A DNA stretch of 64,000 bases from Prevotella sp. (GTDB lineage: Bacteria; Bacteroidota; Bacteroidia; Bacteroidales; Bacteroidaceae): NCBI GenBank assembly GCA_016291495.1, contig JAEEXI010000001.1, forward strand, positions 124,001 to 188,000. Direction: 5' to 3'. Shown in pieces: positions 9,901 to 18,678 of the stretch; the first letter of the stretch is position 1, and every line of letters starts with the position of its first letter. A program made the translations under genes and the position numbers. The notes beneath the pieces are model-generated. The model was not told the DNA's origin and did no database searches. It worked only from the letters and a program-made list of their open reading frames with translations.

Positions 9901-10557
9901 GTGGCATTTACTGGCGGTTACACCATCACTATGGGAACCGTAACAAATGGTACAGTTGAAGCAGGAGGTACATCTCCTTATGCAGCAGGTGAGAAGGTTC
10001 GCCTTACTCTCACACCAGCGGAAGGATATGCAATAGATAATAAGCCTACCTTCAAGAACGACGAGGATGTAGATGTAACTGAACTGGTAACTGTCGGACA
10101 GGATGCTGATGGCTTCTATCTCGTAATGCCTGCATTCAACATCACTGCATCTTATGCGTTCAGCAAGCTGTATACGATTACTCTTCCTACTGAGACAACG
10201 CATGGCACTATTACCATCGTGAAGCCTGAGGGAACCAACAAGTCTGTTGCTGGTAAGCTGATAAAGATTAAGGTTACAGGTCTGTCTGATGGTTATAAGG
10301 TAGTTGCAAAGAATGGTGACACTGACATTACACTCAATGAGGGTGATCATGCAACGTACGACTATTACTTCGAAATGCCTGAAGGCGATGTGACAATCTC
10401 TATCGTAGATGCTACAGGCATCAATGCTATCTCAGTTGACGGTGCTGCTGACATCTTCGCTGATGGCAAGCCTGTTTACAACCTCGCAGGACAGCGTGTC
10501 TTCAAGGGTTACAAGGGTCTTGTGATCAAGAACGGCAAAAAGGTCGTGGTTAAGTAA
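6958..10557 (+). CDS. Large secreted protein with two DUF4957/DUF5123-like beta-helix repeats, InlB-like repeats and a Prevotella-type C-terminal tail
   Basis: Signal peptide MKKKLLSFLSLTAIAIFAFA; duplicated module ending TDPSFKDAANGDFTLGATTAQARMKTGDPRW / TDPAFKDAANGDFTLGASTVQAKYETGDPRW; C-terminus VYNLAGQRVFKGYKGLVIKNGKKVVVK. Confidence 0.75.
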   Translation: MKKKLLSFLSLTAIAIFAFAATQSLRRAGDPVVLWSSETPVEVTWGTSVAMQDASVAADWNVGDILAITVNSFDTATDPWPQVGFKQNIEGWPNVCPLDASVKSQTMPYVSKFYITADMLAKLKANQFFISGTAATVSKLEYIKDESGTDFSNAIWIGESTYPASEWWTATAVTVDKSLFANVKAGDKIEFRLTAKGDAFILQPFLGGWSGTKINTNDDAARFTINGNVATVTLTADDATALKTGGMVLQAGDCTVRAIALIPMYAVNVATDIENGTVEVDKATAAEGETVTVTATPAAGYKLCNALARGVTTEVAVEVKNGKFTMPADAVTVSATFAQPEDIAISPESGADIYTALKAATTDAGKVAKSVTINLAKNGTYTLSNPIEGCSNIAIAGPATLADGENAPVIDAEANTGAFVKMGTPVVAANTKGFYEVDNFAIKNVNVKNIKSYVYDDNKNAFAFAEFAVENCVFEFANTKQDIDAPFRFQAGGPVKFILKNNTMYQKGTKNNRYFVKISSGNFPDKAFEAFAGPYVWDIEGNTFYQTIAHGDGAKMAFINGGRVGNNFAKTSITIKKNIFIDCAGSESFLKDLFGGKSTDSDRAKFVKIDTDLNTYRTDGTAIDVSKYDKGMILTTDPSFKDAANGDFTLGATTAQARMKTGDPRWLVDYVAPAEAKVQDIEFTAEPGDISRQLTAKKSEIINALNDVGNITINLAADGAYTISAPIEAGGSVTINGAAGAKIDASALTDAFIKMSKTPAVAKVTSGQYVVTTPAKIENVKITGLTKSIYTDNGIEYAFETFTINNCVFEYETQASYVLDFSKSMAINFNIINSTFYSKTSGTANFISLSGKRPWQITGYEVETGKLTVDHSTFYNLAKSKQFLNTNTLKGQKYLYVMNSNIFVDCSNKKIYGNMTNNAKQVTTDSKNTYMFDGVFFAETGNNGDAGLQTDPAFKDAANGDFTLGASTVQAKYETGDPRWKVAFTGGYTITMGTVTNGTVEAGGTSPYAAGEKVRLTLTPAEGYAIDNKPTFKNDEDVDVTELVTVGQDADGFYLVMPAFNITASYAFSKLYTITLPTETTHGTITIVKPEGTNKSVAGKLIKIKVTGLSDGYKVVAKNGDTDITLNEGDHATYDYYFEMPEGDVTISIVDATGINAISVDGAADIFADGKPVYNLAGQRVFKGYKGLVIKNGKKVVVK
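7981..9905 (+). repeat. Internal coding duplication: module A about 7981-8970, module B about 8995-9905
   Basis: Similar N-ends (DIAISPESGADIYTALKAA...VTINLAKNGTYTLSNPIEG vs DIEFTAEPGDISRQLTAKKS...ITINLAADGAYTISAPIEA) and near-identical C-ends. Confidence 0.85.
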
Positions 10558-10564
10558 GACAGAC

Positions 10565-10585
10565 TTGTGAGACGCGGTCTCACAA
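10565..10585. other. Hairpin TTGTGAGAC-gcg-GTCTCACAA (9-bp arms, 3-nt loop)
   Basis: Perfect inverted repeat 8 bp after the stop codon of the 1199-aa gene. Confidence 0.75.
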
Positions 10586-10598
10586 TACATAACAATCA

Positions 10599-10633
10599 AG
10601 TGGCGATGGCGCAAGGCTGTCGCCACTTTTTTT
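10599..10633 (+). terminator. Rho-independent terminator
   Basis: AGTGGCGA...TCGCCACT stem followed by a T-run. Confidence 0.8.
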
Positions 10634-10660
10634 GTTCTTTCTGCTTTCGTTGCCCCCAAA

Positions 10661-10692
10661 TTTGGCAGTTAGAAATAAAATGTGTACCTTTG
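10661..10692 (+). promoter_or_regulatory. Bacteroidetes housekeeping promoter, TTTG-N20-TACCTTTG
   Basis: TTTG (10661-10664), 20-nt spacer, TACCTTTG (10685-10692), 26 bp before ATG 10719. Confidence 0.75.
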
Positions 10693-10718
10693 CCTTGTAA
10701 AACGAAACTACTTAAGCT

Positions 10719-13700
10719 ATGTACAAACGAAAACTGCTATTTTTTGTATGGGCATGGTGTCTGACGCTTTCTGTGGGGGCGAAGGATATCTATGTGTCGA
10801 CATCTTTCCATGAGCCTGCCACAGAGGGCTTGCGCTTCATATACAGCTACGACGGGGTGAAGTGGGACTCCATACAGGGTGTGTTCCTGCGTCCGTCGGT
10901 AGGCGTACAGAAGGTGATGCGTGACCCGAGTATCGTGAAGGGGCCTGACGGCACGTTCCATCTGGTATGGACCAGTTCGTGGCGGGGCGACCGTGGCTTT
11001 GGCTATGCGTCGTCGAAGGACTTGATCCATTGGACCACGCAGCGGTTTATCTCCACCGGGATGGATACCACGACGGTGAATACCTGGGCACCGGAACTGT
11101 TCTATGATGACGTGAAGAAGCAGTACCTGATTGTCTGGGCATCGTGTGTGCCGGGGAAGTTCCCTGACTATCAGGAAGACCATAAGAACAATCACCGCCT
11201 GTATTATATGACGACGAAGGACTTCAAGACGTTCTCGAAGGCGCAGTTGTTCTACGACCCAGGCTTCTCTGCCATTGATGCCACGCTGATCAAGCGGGGA
11301 ACGGACGACTATGTGATGGTGGTGAAGGACAACTCGCGTCCTATGCGCAATATCAAGGTAGCGTTTGCCAAGTCGCCCTACGGTCCGTGGAGCCAGGCAT
11401 CGGAGCCTTTCACGGAGTCGTTCACGGAAGGACCGTCGACGGCAAAGGTGGGCGACTGGTGGTATATCTACTACGACTCCTATCGCCATAAGATATACGG
11501 TGCCCATCGTACCAAGGACTTCAAGACGTTCCAAAACCAGACTGGGGCAGTCAACTTTCCCGTAGGTCATAAGCACGGAACGGTATTCATGGCAGATGAG
11601 CAACTGGTGGAAGGACTCATCAAGTATAACCGTGATGTGGTACACTACAGCGGCAAGGCCATTGCCCGGCCTGAGCGGCATGACGGTGGACTGAAACCGG
11701 TGGTGGGTGTGCATACCATCCAGACGATGCGTGGCGCAAAGCCCTGGACCTATAACCACCAGCCGATGATGGCCTACTGGAACGGCAAGTTCTATATGCA
11801 CTACCTGACAGACCCTCGCCATGAGCATGAGGCACCGGGCAAGACGATGCTGCAGACCTCGGACGACGGTTATACGTGGAGTGAGCCCGTGGAGCTGTTT
11901 CCGGAATATAACGTGCCGGAGGGATGGACGAAGGCTAGCAGGGACTTTCCGCCTGCCCATAACCTGAAGGCAGTGATGCACCAAAGGGTGGGGTGGTACC
12001 TATATAGAGGTGAGAGGTTAGAGGTAAGAGGTGAGAAGAGGTCAGAGGTAAGAGGTGAGAGACTGCTTGCTACTGGCAACTACGGCATCTGCCTGAGCAT
12101 CAAGGACGACCCGAACGACGGTAACGGTATTGGCAGGGTGGTGCGTGAGATCAGGAAAGACGGCACCTTCGGTCCTATCTACTTCATCTACTATAACCAC
12201 GGTTTCAGTGAGAAGAATACCGACTTCCCTTATTATAAGAAATCGAAGGATAAGGCTTTCGTGGCTGCCGTTGATGCGATGATTGCCGACCCCATGCAGC
12301 GGATGCAGTGGGTGGAGGAGGCTGATCGTAACGACCCTATCATCCCATTGAACAAGCCCTATAAGGCATTCAGTGGCTATACGCTGCCAGACGGCAGGAA
12401 GGTGGCGCTGTGGAAACATGCCGTCACGAGCCTGTCGGCTGACGGTGGTCATACGTGGCGGTTGGAGGGTGCTCCCAATGCCCTCAAGTGTGAGCGTGCC
12501 CCTGGTTTCGTCAATTCGAATGCGAAGATATGGGGACAGCGTCTGTCGGACGGTACCTATGCCACTGTCTATAATCCGTCGGAATATCGTTGGCCTCTTG
12601 CCATCTCCCTCAGTCAGGACGGACTGGACTATACGACGCTCAGTCTTGTCAATGGCGAGGTGACGCCCCTTCGTCATGGCGGTCAGTATAAGAGCTACGG
12701 TCCCCAGTATGTCCGGGGCATCGAGAATAGTGACAACTCTCAACTCTCAACTTTCAACTCTCAACTTCCCAAAGACCTTTGGGTCACTTATTCCAATAAT
12801 AAGGAGGATATGTGGGTGAGTCGTATTCCCGTGCCGGTACGGATGGAGGCAACCACGCATGCGGCACCCTTCCACGAAGGGGCTAAGTTGTCGGAACTGA
12901 CTGACTGGAACATTTACTCCCCACAATGGGCTCCCGTTGCCCTTCAGGGAGCGTGGCTGCAACTGAGCGACTGTGATCCCTACGACTATGCGAAGGTGGA
13001 GCGCCTGATTCCCAATACCAAGGAACTGGAAGTGGAGTTTGACCTGAAGATGGCCCAGAATACCTATGGGGAGTTGGATATCGACTTCGTGGACGATGCA
13101 GGGAATGTGTGTTCCCGTATTGTCGTGGACTCTACGGGTGTTATCCGTGTGAAGGGCGGTGCCAGATACGGAACCTTGCTCAAGCATTATGAACCTGGTA
13201 CGACCTATCATGTCAAGGCGGTACTTTCTGTTTCGCTGCATCGGGCCGTCTATTACCTGAACGGCAAGAAAGCCTGCGAGCGACAGTTTGACACGCCTGT
13301 GGAGAGCATCAGTCGTATCGTATTCCGTACGGGAATGCCTTTCGACAAGCCCGATATCAACACACCTGCCGATCAGGACTTCGATATGCCGCGTGCTGAC
13401 GAGAGTGACCAGGAGGCTTCCTTCGCCATTGCGAATGTTGTTTCCCGTGCTGTAGACGGCAGCGTTACTGCTGTCCTCGACTATGACGACTATGCCCACT
13501 ATGCCGACTATTTCAATACGATGGAAGACGAGAATATCGTCACGACCATCCCTAATGCGCAATCGTCGGAATGGATGCGAGAGAATATCCCGCTGTTCGA
13601 CTGTCCGCAGGAGAACTTCAAGGAGATGTACTACTATCGCTGGTGGACGTTGCGCAAGCATATCAAACGGACTCCTGCAGGCTATGGCATGACGGAGTTC

Positions 13701-14936
13701 CTGGTGCAGCGTTCGTATGCCGACCGCTATAACCTGATTGCCTGTGCCATCGGCCATCATGTGATGGAGAGCCGTTGGCTGAGGGATACCACCTATCTGC
13801 ATCAGATACTGCGGACATGGTATTATGGCAATGACGGACAGGCGATGACGAAGATGAACAAGTTCTCGTCGTGGAACCCTGCCGCCGTGCTGGAGATGTG
13901 GAAGGTGCAGGGTGACAATGATTTCCTACTCGGTCTGAAACCCCGACTGGAAGAGGAGTATGCCCGTTGGGAGCGTACCAACCGTCTGGCGAGCGGACTC
14001 TACTGGCAGGGTGATGTTCAGGACGGTATGGAGGAGAGTATCAGTGGTGGACGCAAGAAGCAATATGCGCGTCCTACCATCAACAGTTATATGTTCGGCA
14101 ATGCCAAGGCCCTTGCCGTTATGAACCATATGACGGGAGAGACAGCCAAGGCGGCGGACTACGAGTTGAAGGCGGATACGTTACGGCAACTGGTGGAGAC
14201 GAAACTATGGAATAAGGATCACCAGTTCTTCGAGACGTTGCGGGGCGATACCTCTGCTGCCGTCCGTGAGGCAATTGGTTATATCCCTTGGTATTTCAAC
14301 CTGCCGTCGTCCTCCCAGTATGATGTGGCCTGGGAGCAGCTGACAGACGAAAAGGGCTTCTCGGCTCCCTACGGTCTGACGACCGCCGAGCGCCGTCATC
14401 CGCAGTTCCGCAGTCATGGAGTGGGGAAGTGTGAGTGGGACGGTGCCATCTGGCCCTTTGCTACCTCGCAGACGCTGACGGCGCTGGGGAATTATTTGAA
14501 TGGGGTTCATGGGTCTAATGGGGTTCATGGGCTTGATGGGGTGTTCTTCAGGCAGATGGAACTTTATGTGGAGTCGCAGCATCACCGTGGACGGCCCTAT
14601 ATCGGGGAGTATCTCGACGAGACGAACGGGGCGTGGCTGATGGGTGACCGTGAGCGTAGCCGTTATTATAACCATTCGACGTTCAACGATCTGATGATTA
14701 CAGGAATCGTGGGACTGCGTCCTCAAGAGGACGGCAGTATTGTGGTGAATCCCCTCGTGCCGCAGAACCAATGGAACTACTTCTGTCTGGACGGTGTAAA
14801 CTATCGTGGTCATATACTGACCATCCTCTGGGACAAGGACGGACAACGCTATCATCAGGGTGTCGGACTGACCTTGATGGTGGATGGGAAAGTGGTGGCT
14901 AATCGTCAAGACATAGGAAAACTGACATACAAATGA
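10719..14936 (+). CDS. Three-module RG-II enzyme: GH43-like + GH143-like beta-propeller + GH142-like (alpha/alpha)6 domain (BT1020-like with an extra N-terminal GH43)
   Basis: 1405 aa. N-term DIYVSTSFHEPATEGLRFIYSYDGVKWDSI...RDPSIVKGPDGTFHLVWTSSW; middle VHYSGKAIARPERHDGGLKPVVGVHTIQ...MMAYWNGKFYMHYLTDPRHEHEAPGKTMLQTSDDGYTWSEP; C-term six-hairpin SWNPAAVLEMWKVQGDND...GKCEWDGAIWPFATSQTL. Confidence 0.65.
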   Translation: MYKRKLLFFVWAWCLTLSVGAKDIYVSTSFHEPATEGLRFIYSYDGVKWDSIQGVFLRPSVGVQKVMRDPSIVKGPDGTFHLVWTSSWRGDRGFGYASSKDLIHWTTQRFISTGMDTTTVNTWAPELFYDDVKKQYLIVWASCVPGKFPDYQEDHKNNHRLYYMTTKDFKTFSKAQLFYDPGFSAIDATLIKRGTDDYVMVVKDNSRPMRNIKVAFAKSPYGPWSQASEPFTESFTEGPSTAKVGDWWYIYYDSYRHKIYGAHRTKDFKTFQNQTGAVNFPVGHKHGTVFMADEQLVEGLIKYNRDVVHYSGKAIARPERHDGGLKPVVGVHTIQTMRGAKPWTYNHQPMMAYWNGKFYMHYLTDPRHEHEAPGKTMLQTSDDGYTWSEPVELFPEYNVPEGWTKASRDFPPAHNLKAVMHQRVGWYLYRGERLEVRGEKRSEVRGERLLATGNYGICLSIKDDPNDGNGIGRVVREIRKDGTFGPIYFIYYNHGFSEKNTDFPYYKKSKDKAFVAAVDAMIADPMQRMQWVEEADRNDPIIPLNKPYKAFSGYTLPDGRKVALWKHAVTSLSADGGHTWRLEGAPNALKCERAPGFVNSNAKIWGQRLSDGTYATVYNPSEYRWPLAISLSQDGLDYTTLSLVNGEVTPLRHGGQYKSYGPQYVRGIENSDNSQLSTFNSQLPKDLWVTYSNNKEDMWVSRIPVPVRMEATTHAAPFHEGAKLSELTDWNIYSPQWAPVALQGAWLQLSDCDPYDYAKVERLIPNTKELEVEFDLKMAQNTYGELDIDFVDDAGNVCSRIVVDSTGVIRVKGGARYGTLLKHYEPGTTYHVKAVLSVSLHRAVYYLNGKKACERQFDTPVESISRIVFRTGMPFDKPDINTPADQDFDMPRADESDQEASFAIANVVSRAVDGSVTAVLDYDDYAHYADYFNTMEDENIVTTIPNAQSSEWMRENIPLFDCPQENFKEMYYYRWWTLRKHIKRTPAGYGMTEFLVQRSYADRYNLIACAIGHHVMESRWLRDTTYLHQILRTWYYGNDGQAMTKMNKFSSWNPAAVLEMWKVQGDNDFLLGLKPRLEEEYARWERTNRLASGLYWQGDVQDGMEESISGGRKKQYARPTINSYMFGNAKALAVMNHMTGETAKAADYELKADTLRQLVETKLWNKDHQFFETLRGDTSAAVREAIGYIPWYFNLPSSSQYDVAWEQLTDEKGFSAPYGLTTAERRHPQFRSHGVGKCEWDGAIWPFATSQTLTALGNYLNGVHGSNGVHGLDGVFFRQMELYVESQHHRGRPYIGEYLDETNGAWLMGDRERSRYYNHSTFNDLMITGIVGLRPQEDGSIVVNPLVPQNQWNYFCLDGVNYRGHILTILWDKDGQRYHQGVGLTLMVDGKVVANRQDIGKLTYK
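12006..12060. repeat. Intragenic heptad array (agaggtg)n with a 3-nt interruption
   Basis: agaggtg agaggtt agaggta agaggtg aga agaggtc agaggta agaggtg; encodes RGERLEVRGEKRSEVRGERL. Confidence 0.9.
12733..12767. repeat. Intragenic heptad array (tcaactc)5
   Basis: acaactc tcaactc tcaactt tcaactc tcaactt; encodes NSQLSTFNSQL. Confidence 0.9.
14500..14544. repeat. Intragenic 9-bp array (atggggttc)5
   Basis: atggggttc atgggtcta atggggttc atgggcttg atggggtgt; encodes NGVHGSNGVHGLDGV. Confidence 0.85.
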
Positions 14937-16261
14937 GAAAGCTATTCATGACAGCCGTGATGCTCCTGGCATTGGGAGCTACGGCGCAGACTTACGAGAC
15001 GCAGTATCGTCGACCGGTGAGTGACGTGATGCAGGATGTGGCAAAGCGTTTCGGCGTGAAATTCAAGTTTGATGCGAATGTCGATACGGCAGGTGTCGTC
15101 TTGCCTTATGCCGACTTCCGTATCCGTCCGTATTCATTGGAGAAAACGCTCGACAATATCTGTAAGTATTTTGACTGGAACTGGTGGAAGCAACACGAGA
15201 CGTTGTATAAGATTAAGCGGTATGAGTATCCCCGTCGTCATGAGGATGAAGGACGGCAAATGCTCGACTATCTTTCCACGCTGTATAGCAATAAGGCGGA
15301 GTGGGAGGCACGGCGAGACAGTCTGCGTCGTGAGGTCCGCCAGCGTCTGGAGCTGGATGCCTTCCTCGATTCCTGTGTGTTGGGAAAACCTTTGCTCTCC
15401 AAGATTCGTAAGCACGATGGTTATACCACCCAGAATATCTGTATCGAACTGACTCCCGGGCAGCATCTGTTTGGCACCATCTATGCGCCTGTCAAGAAGA
15501 AGCGCAAAAGTAATCTCTCACCTCTCACCTCTCACCTCTCACCTCTCATTATCTGTCCGGACGGTCACTGGCCCATGCGTTATCGCAAAGACGAGCAGCA
15601 ACGGTTAGGTACTTTGGCACGGATGGGTGCCGTCTGTGTGGATTTCGATCTATATGGCTGGGGAGAGTCGGAAAAGGAAGTGGGTGCTGAGGCACACCAT
15701 ACCAGTCGTGCGCATGTCTATCAGGCAGCCTGCGGCTATATCCTGCTTGACTGGATGTTGAAAAACCGCAAGGACATTGACCCTGAAAGAGTGGGGGTGA
15801 TGGGTGGCTCTGGTGGTGGAACTCATACCGTTCTGTTGTCGTTGTTGGATGAGCGCGTCACAGCTTCGGCCCCTGTGGTTCATCTAGCCTCGCACTTTGA
15901 TGGTGGTTGTCCTTGTGAGAGTGGTAAACCCATACAACTCTCGGCAGGTGGTACCTGTGAACCGGAATTGGCTGCCGTAATGGCTCCCAAACCGATGTTG
16001 ATAGTCAGCGACGGTGGCGACTGGACCTCATCTGTTCCTACCTTGGAGTTCCCATACCTGCAACGTATCTATGGCTTCTATGGCGCCAAGGAGCAGGTGC
16101 GTAATGTCCATCTGCCCAATGAGCGTCATGACTTTGGGAAGAATAAGCGGAATGCGGTCTATGACTTCTTTATCGATGTCTTCCACCTCGACCGCTCCAT
16201 GCTTGATGAGGATAAAGTGACGATAGAGCCCGATCATGAACTAAAATCATTATACAAGTAA
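14933..16261 (+). CDS. Secreted alpha/beta-hydrolase esterase (CE19-like, BT1017-type pectin methylesterase candidate) with STN-like N-terminal domain
   Basis: Signal peptide; YRRPVSDVMQDVAKRFGVKFKF (STN-like); nucleophile elbow GVMGGSGGGTHT; ERHDFG. Confidence 0.6.
   Translation: MRKLFMTAVMLLALGATAQTYETQYRRPVSDVMQDVAKRFGVKFKFDANVDTAGVVLPYADFRIRPYSLEKTLDNICKYFDWNWWKQHETLYKIKRYEYPRRHEDEGRQMLDYLSTLYSNKAEWEARRDSLRREVRQRLELDAFLDSCVLGKPLLSKIRKHDGYTTQNICIELTPGQHLFGTIYAPVKKKRKSNLSPLTSHLSPLIICPDGHWPMRYRKDEQQRLGTLARMGAVCVDFDLYGWGESEKEVGAEAHHTSRAHVYQAACGYILLDWMLKNRKDIDPERVGVMGGSGGGTHTVLLSLLDERVTASAPVVHLASHFDGGCPCESGKPIQLSAGGTCEPELAAVMAPKPMLIVSDGGDWTSSVPTLEFPYLQRIYGFYGAKEQVRNVHLPNERHDFGKNKRNAVYDFFIDVFHLDRSMLDEDKVTIEPDHELKSLYK
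15514..15548. repeat. Intragenic heptad array (cctctca)5, the most regular in the window
   Basis: tctctca cctctca cctctca cctctca cctctca; encodes NLSPLTSHLSPL. Confidence 0.92.
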
Positions 16262-16272
16262 ACTACTGAACA

Positions 16273-18675
16273 ATGAAAAGACTAATCCTGACAGCGATGT
16301 CATTATGCATTACGCATTATGCTTTATGCGTTGAATACAGACTTTGGTATAATACTCCAGCGCAGACCTGGACGCAGGCATTACCGGTGGGTAATGGTGT
16401 GATAGGCGGTATGGTGTATGGTACACCTGCTGTGGAGCGTATCCAACTGAATGAGGAGACCATCTGGGCAGGACAGCCAAACAATGTCGTCAATCCCCAT
16501 GCGAAAGATGCGTTGCCGGAAGTACGCCGATTGATTTTCGAAGGGAAATACAAGGAGGCGCAGGATTTGGCGAATGCGAAGGTGATGCCCAATGCCGTAG
16601 GGCAGAATATGGGTATGCCCTATCAGCCTTTTGGTGACTTGTATATCGCGATGTCTGGACATGCAGACTATACCAATTATGAGCGTTTCCTCGACTTGGA
16701 CAATGCGAAAACCGTTGTGCGTTATACAGTGGAAGGAGTACGGTATGAACGTGAGGTAATAGCTCCGTTTGGCGGCAATGATGTTATTGCTATCCACTTG
16801 ATAGCCAGTGATAAAGGTAAGATTACTTTTACTACTCATTTAACTACGCCGCATGAGAATCCGCTTTATGGAAGTGAAAAGTTAAGAGTGAAGAGTGAAG
16901 AATTTGCTACCGCCTATTTGCAAGGTGTTTCTGCCAAGCATGAGGGGTTGAAAGGAAAGGTGCGCTTTATGGGTCGTCTAGCCGTTCAGACGAAGGGTGG
17001 ACGGACCAGTGGCTCGAATGGTACGATCAGTGTGGTGGGTGCCGATGAGGCTACCGTCTATGTCGCTATCGGTACCAACGTGAAGAACTATAAGGACATC
17101 ACGGGCGATGAGGTAGCACAATCGAAGGAGCGTCTGCAGAAGGCGATGACTCTGGGCTATGAGGCCCTCAAAGAGCAGCATGGGAAAGTGTATCATCAGT
17201 ATTATGACCGGGTGAAGCTCGACCTTGGCGAGGACCAGTATAAGGGTGTCTCTACAAGCAAGCGCATAGAGTTGTTTGGTACACGTACAGATAACTATCT
17301 GGTTGCCACTTATTTCCAGTTCGGGCGTTATCTGCTCATCAGCAGTTCCCAGCCCGATAATATGAACCCAGCCAACCTGCAGGGTATCTGGAACGACAAG
17401 ATGTACCCCTCCTGGGACTCGAAATACACGACGAATATCAACCTGGAGATGAACTACTGGCCTTCGGAGGTGTGTAACCTGACGGAGATGAACGAGCCGT
17501 TGTTCAAACTCATCCGTGAGATATACGAGCAGGGTAAGGAGACAGCCCGTGAAATGTATGGTGCAGAAGGCTGGGTGTTGCATCACAATACTGACCAGTG
17601 GCGCATTACCGGTCCTGTTGACCGTGCCCAGACGGGTCTGTGGCCCGTTGGTGCCGCCTGGCTCTGTCGTCATTTGTGGGAGCATTATCTCTATACGCAG
17701 GACAAAGCTTTCCTTCGTCAGTATTTCCCCATCATGCTGGATGCCGCCCGTTTCTTTACCCAGACGCTCCAGAAGCATCCCACCAAAGGTTGGCTCGTGG
17801 TCTGCCCTGGGGAGTCGCCAGAACATGGTGGCAAAGGGCGTCCCACACCCCTTGATGCTGGTGTGACGATGGATAACCAGATAGTGACGGAACTCTACAC
17901 CAATGTCTTGGCGGCAGCGAAGATCCTAGACAATATAGATCATCTAGATGTTTTAGACACCATCAAGGCGCAGTTGGCGCAGTTGCCTCCCATGCAGATT
18001 GGACGCTGGGGACAGCTGCAGGAATGGCTCGACGATTTGGATGACCCGAAGGACGACCATCGTCACTTCTCACATCTCTATGGTCTCTATCCTTCCTATC
18101 AGATTTCCCCTACACGGACTCCAGAGTTATGGGAGGCTGCCAAGAAGTCGTTGGATGCTCGTGGCGACGTTTCTACGGGGTGGAGCATGGGTTGGAAGGT
18201 CTGTTCATGGGCTCGTCTGTTAGACGGCGAACACGCCTACAAGCTTATCAAGGACCAGTTGACACTTACCGCTGATACCTTCCTCATCTTTGGAACGGTG
18301 AAGCAGCGCGGCGGTACCTATCCGAATCTGTTTGATGCCCATCCGCCTTTCCAGATTGACGGAAACTTCGGCTGTACGGCGGGCATTGCTGAGATGCTGA
18401 TGCAGAGCTATGACGGCTATGTCTATCTGTTGCCGGCTCTTCCTGCTGTATGGAAGGAGGGGTCGGTGAAGGGCTTAGTGGCTCGTGGCGGTTATGAGAT
18501 AGACATCGACTGGAAAAACGGTCAACTCACGAAGGCTGTCATCCGTTCACGGTGTGGCGGTACCTGTCGTCTGCGTTCAAATACCCCCCTGAAGGGTAAG
18601 GGACTGAGAAAGACAAAGGATGCCGGCATCTATGAGTTAAAGACTATGGCTAATCAGGAATATACCATATATTGA
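16273..18675 (+). CDS. GH95 glycosidase (alpha-L-fucosidase / alpha-L-galactosidase family)
   Basis: [46 protein letters not shown]...[16 protein letters not shown]. Confidence 0.9.
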   Translation: MKRLILTAMSLCITHYALCVEYRLWYNTPAQTWTQALPVGNGVIGGMVYGTPAVERIQLNEETIWAGQPNNVVNPHAKDALPEVRRLIFEGKYKEAQDLANAKVMPNAVGQNMGMPYQPFGDLYIAMSGHADYTNYERFLDLDNAKTVVRYTVEGVRYEREVIAPFGGNDVIAIHLIASDKGKITFTTHLTTPHENPLYGSEKLRVKSEEFATAYLQGVSAKHEGLKGKVRFMGRLAVQTKGGRTSGSNGTISVVGADEATVYVAIGTNVKNYKDITGDEVAQSKERLQKAMTLGYEALKEQHGKVYHQYYDRVKLDLGEDQYKGVSTSKRIELFGTRTDNYLVATYFQFGRYLLISSSQPDNMNPANLQGIWNDKMYPSWDSKYTTNINLEMNYWPSEVCNLTEMNEPLFKLIREIYEQGKETAREMYGAEGWVLHHNTDQWRITGPVDRAQTGLWPVGAAWLCRHLWEHYLYTQDKAFLRQYFPIMLDAARFFTQTLQKHPTKGWLVVCPGESPEHGGKGRPTPLDAGVTMDNQIVTELYTNVLAAAKILDNIDHLDVLDTIKAQLAQLPPMQIGRWGQLQEWLDDLDDPKDDHRHFSHLYGLYPSYQISPTRTPELWEAAKKSLDARGDVSTGWSMGWKVCSWARLLDGEHAYKLIKDQLTLTADTFLIFGTVKQRGGTYPNLFDAHPPFQIDGNFGCTAGIAEMLMQSYDGYVYLLPALPAVWKEGSVKGLVARGGYEIDIDWKNGQLTKAVIRSRCGGTCRLRSNTPLKGKGLRKTKDAGIYELKTMANQEYTIY
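16301..16328. repeat. Heptad array (cattatg)4 inside the GH95 signal peptide
   Basis: cattatg cattacg cattatg ctttatg; codons of [11 protein letters not shown]. Confidence 0.85.
16871..16914. repeat. Heptad array plus conserved core AATTTGCTACCGC (reverse of GCGGTAGCAAATT)
   Basis: gaagtga aaagtta agagtga agagtga ag aatttgctaccgcc; encodes [14 protein letters not shown]. Confidence 0.85.
17926..17961. repeat. Degenerate 9-bp array (ctagacaat)4
   Basis: ctagacaat atagatcat ctagatgtt ttagacacc; encodes [12 protein letters not shown]. Confidence 0.55.
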
Positions 18676-18678
18676 ACT

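Noticed and set aside
8128-10350. 740-aa ORF antisense to the 1199-aa gene
   Set aside because: Fully antisense to a gene with clear signal peptide, domain duplication and terminator; low-complexity Cys/Ile/Thr-rich translation with no recognisable motif. Best explained by codon bias.
9910-10380. InlB-like repeats as a novel adhesin
   Set aside because: GxV.xGxx and AAGxxVxLTxxPAxGY type repeats are common in secreted Bacteroidales proteins; not unusual by themselves.
10737-11984. 415-aa antisense ORF (and 21208..22365, 12747..13802 etc.)
   Set aside because: Shadow ORFs opposite well-supported CAZyme genes; His/Arg-rich, no homology-like motifs, no start signals.
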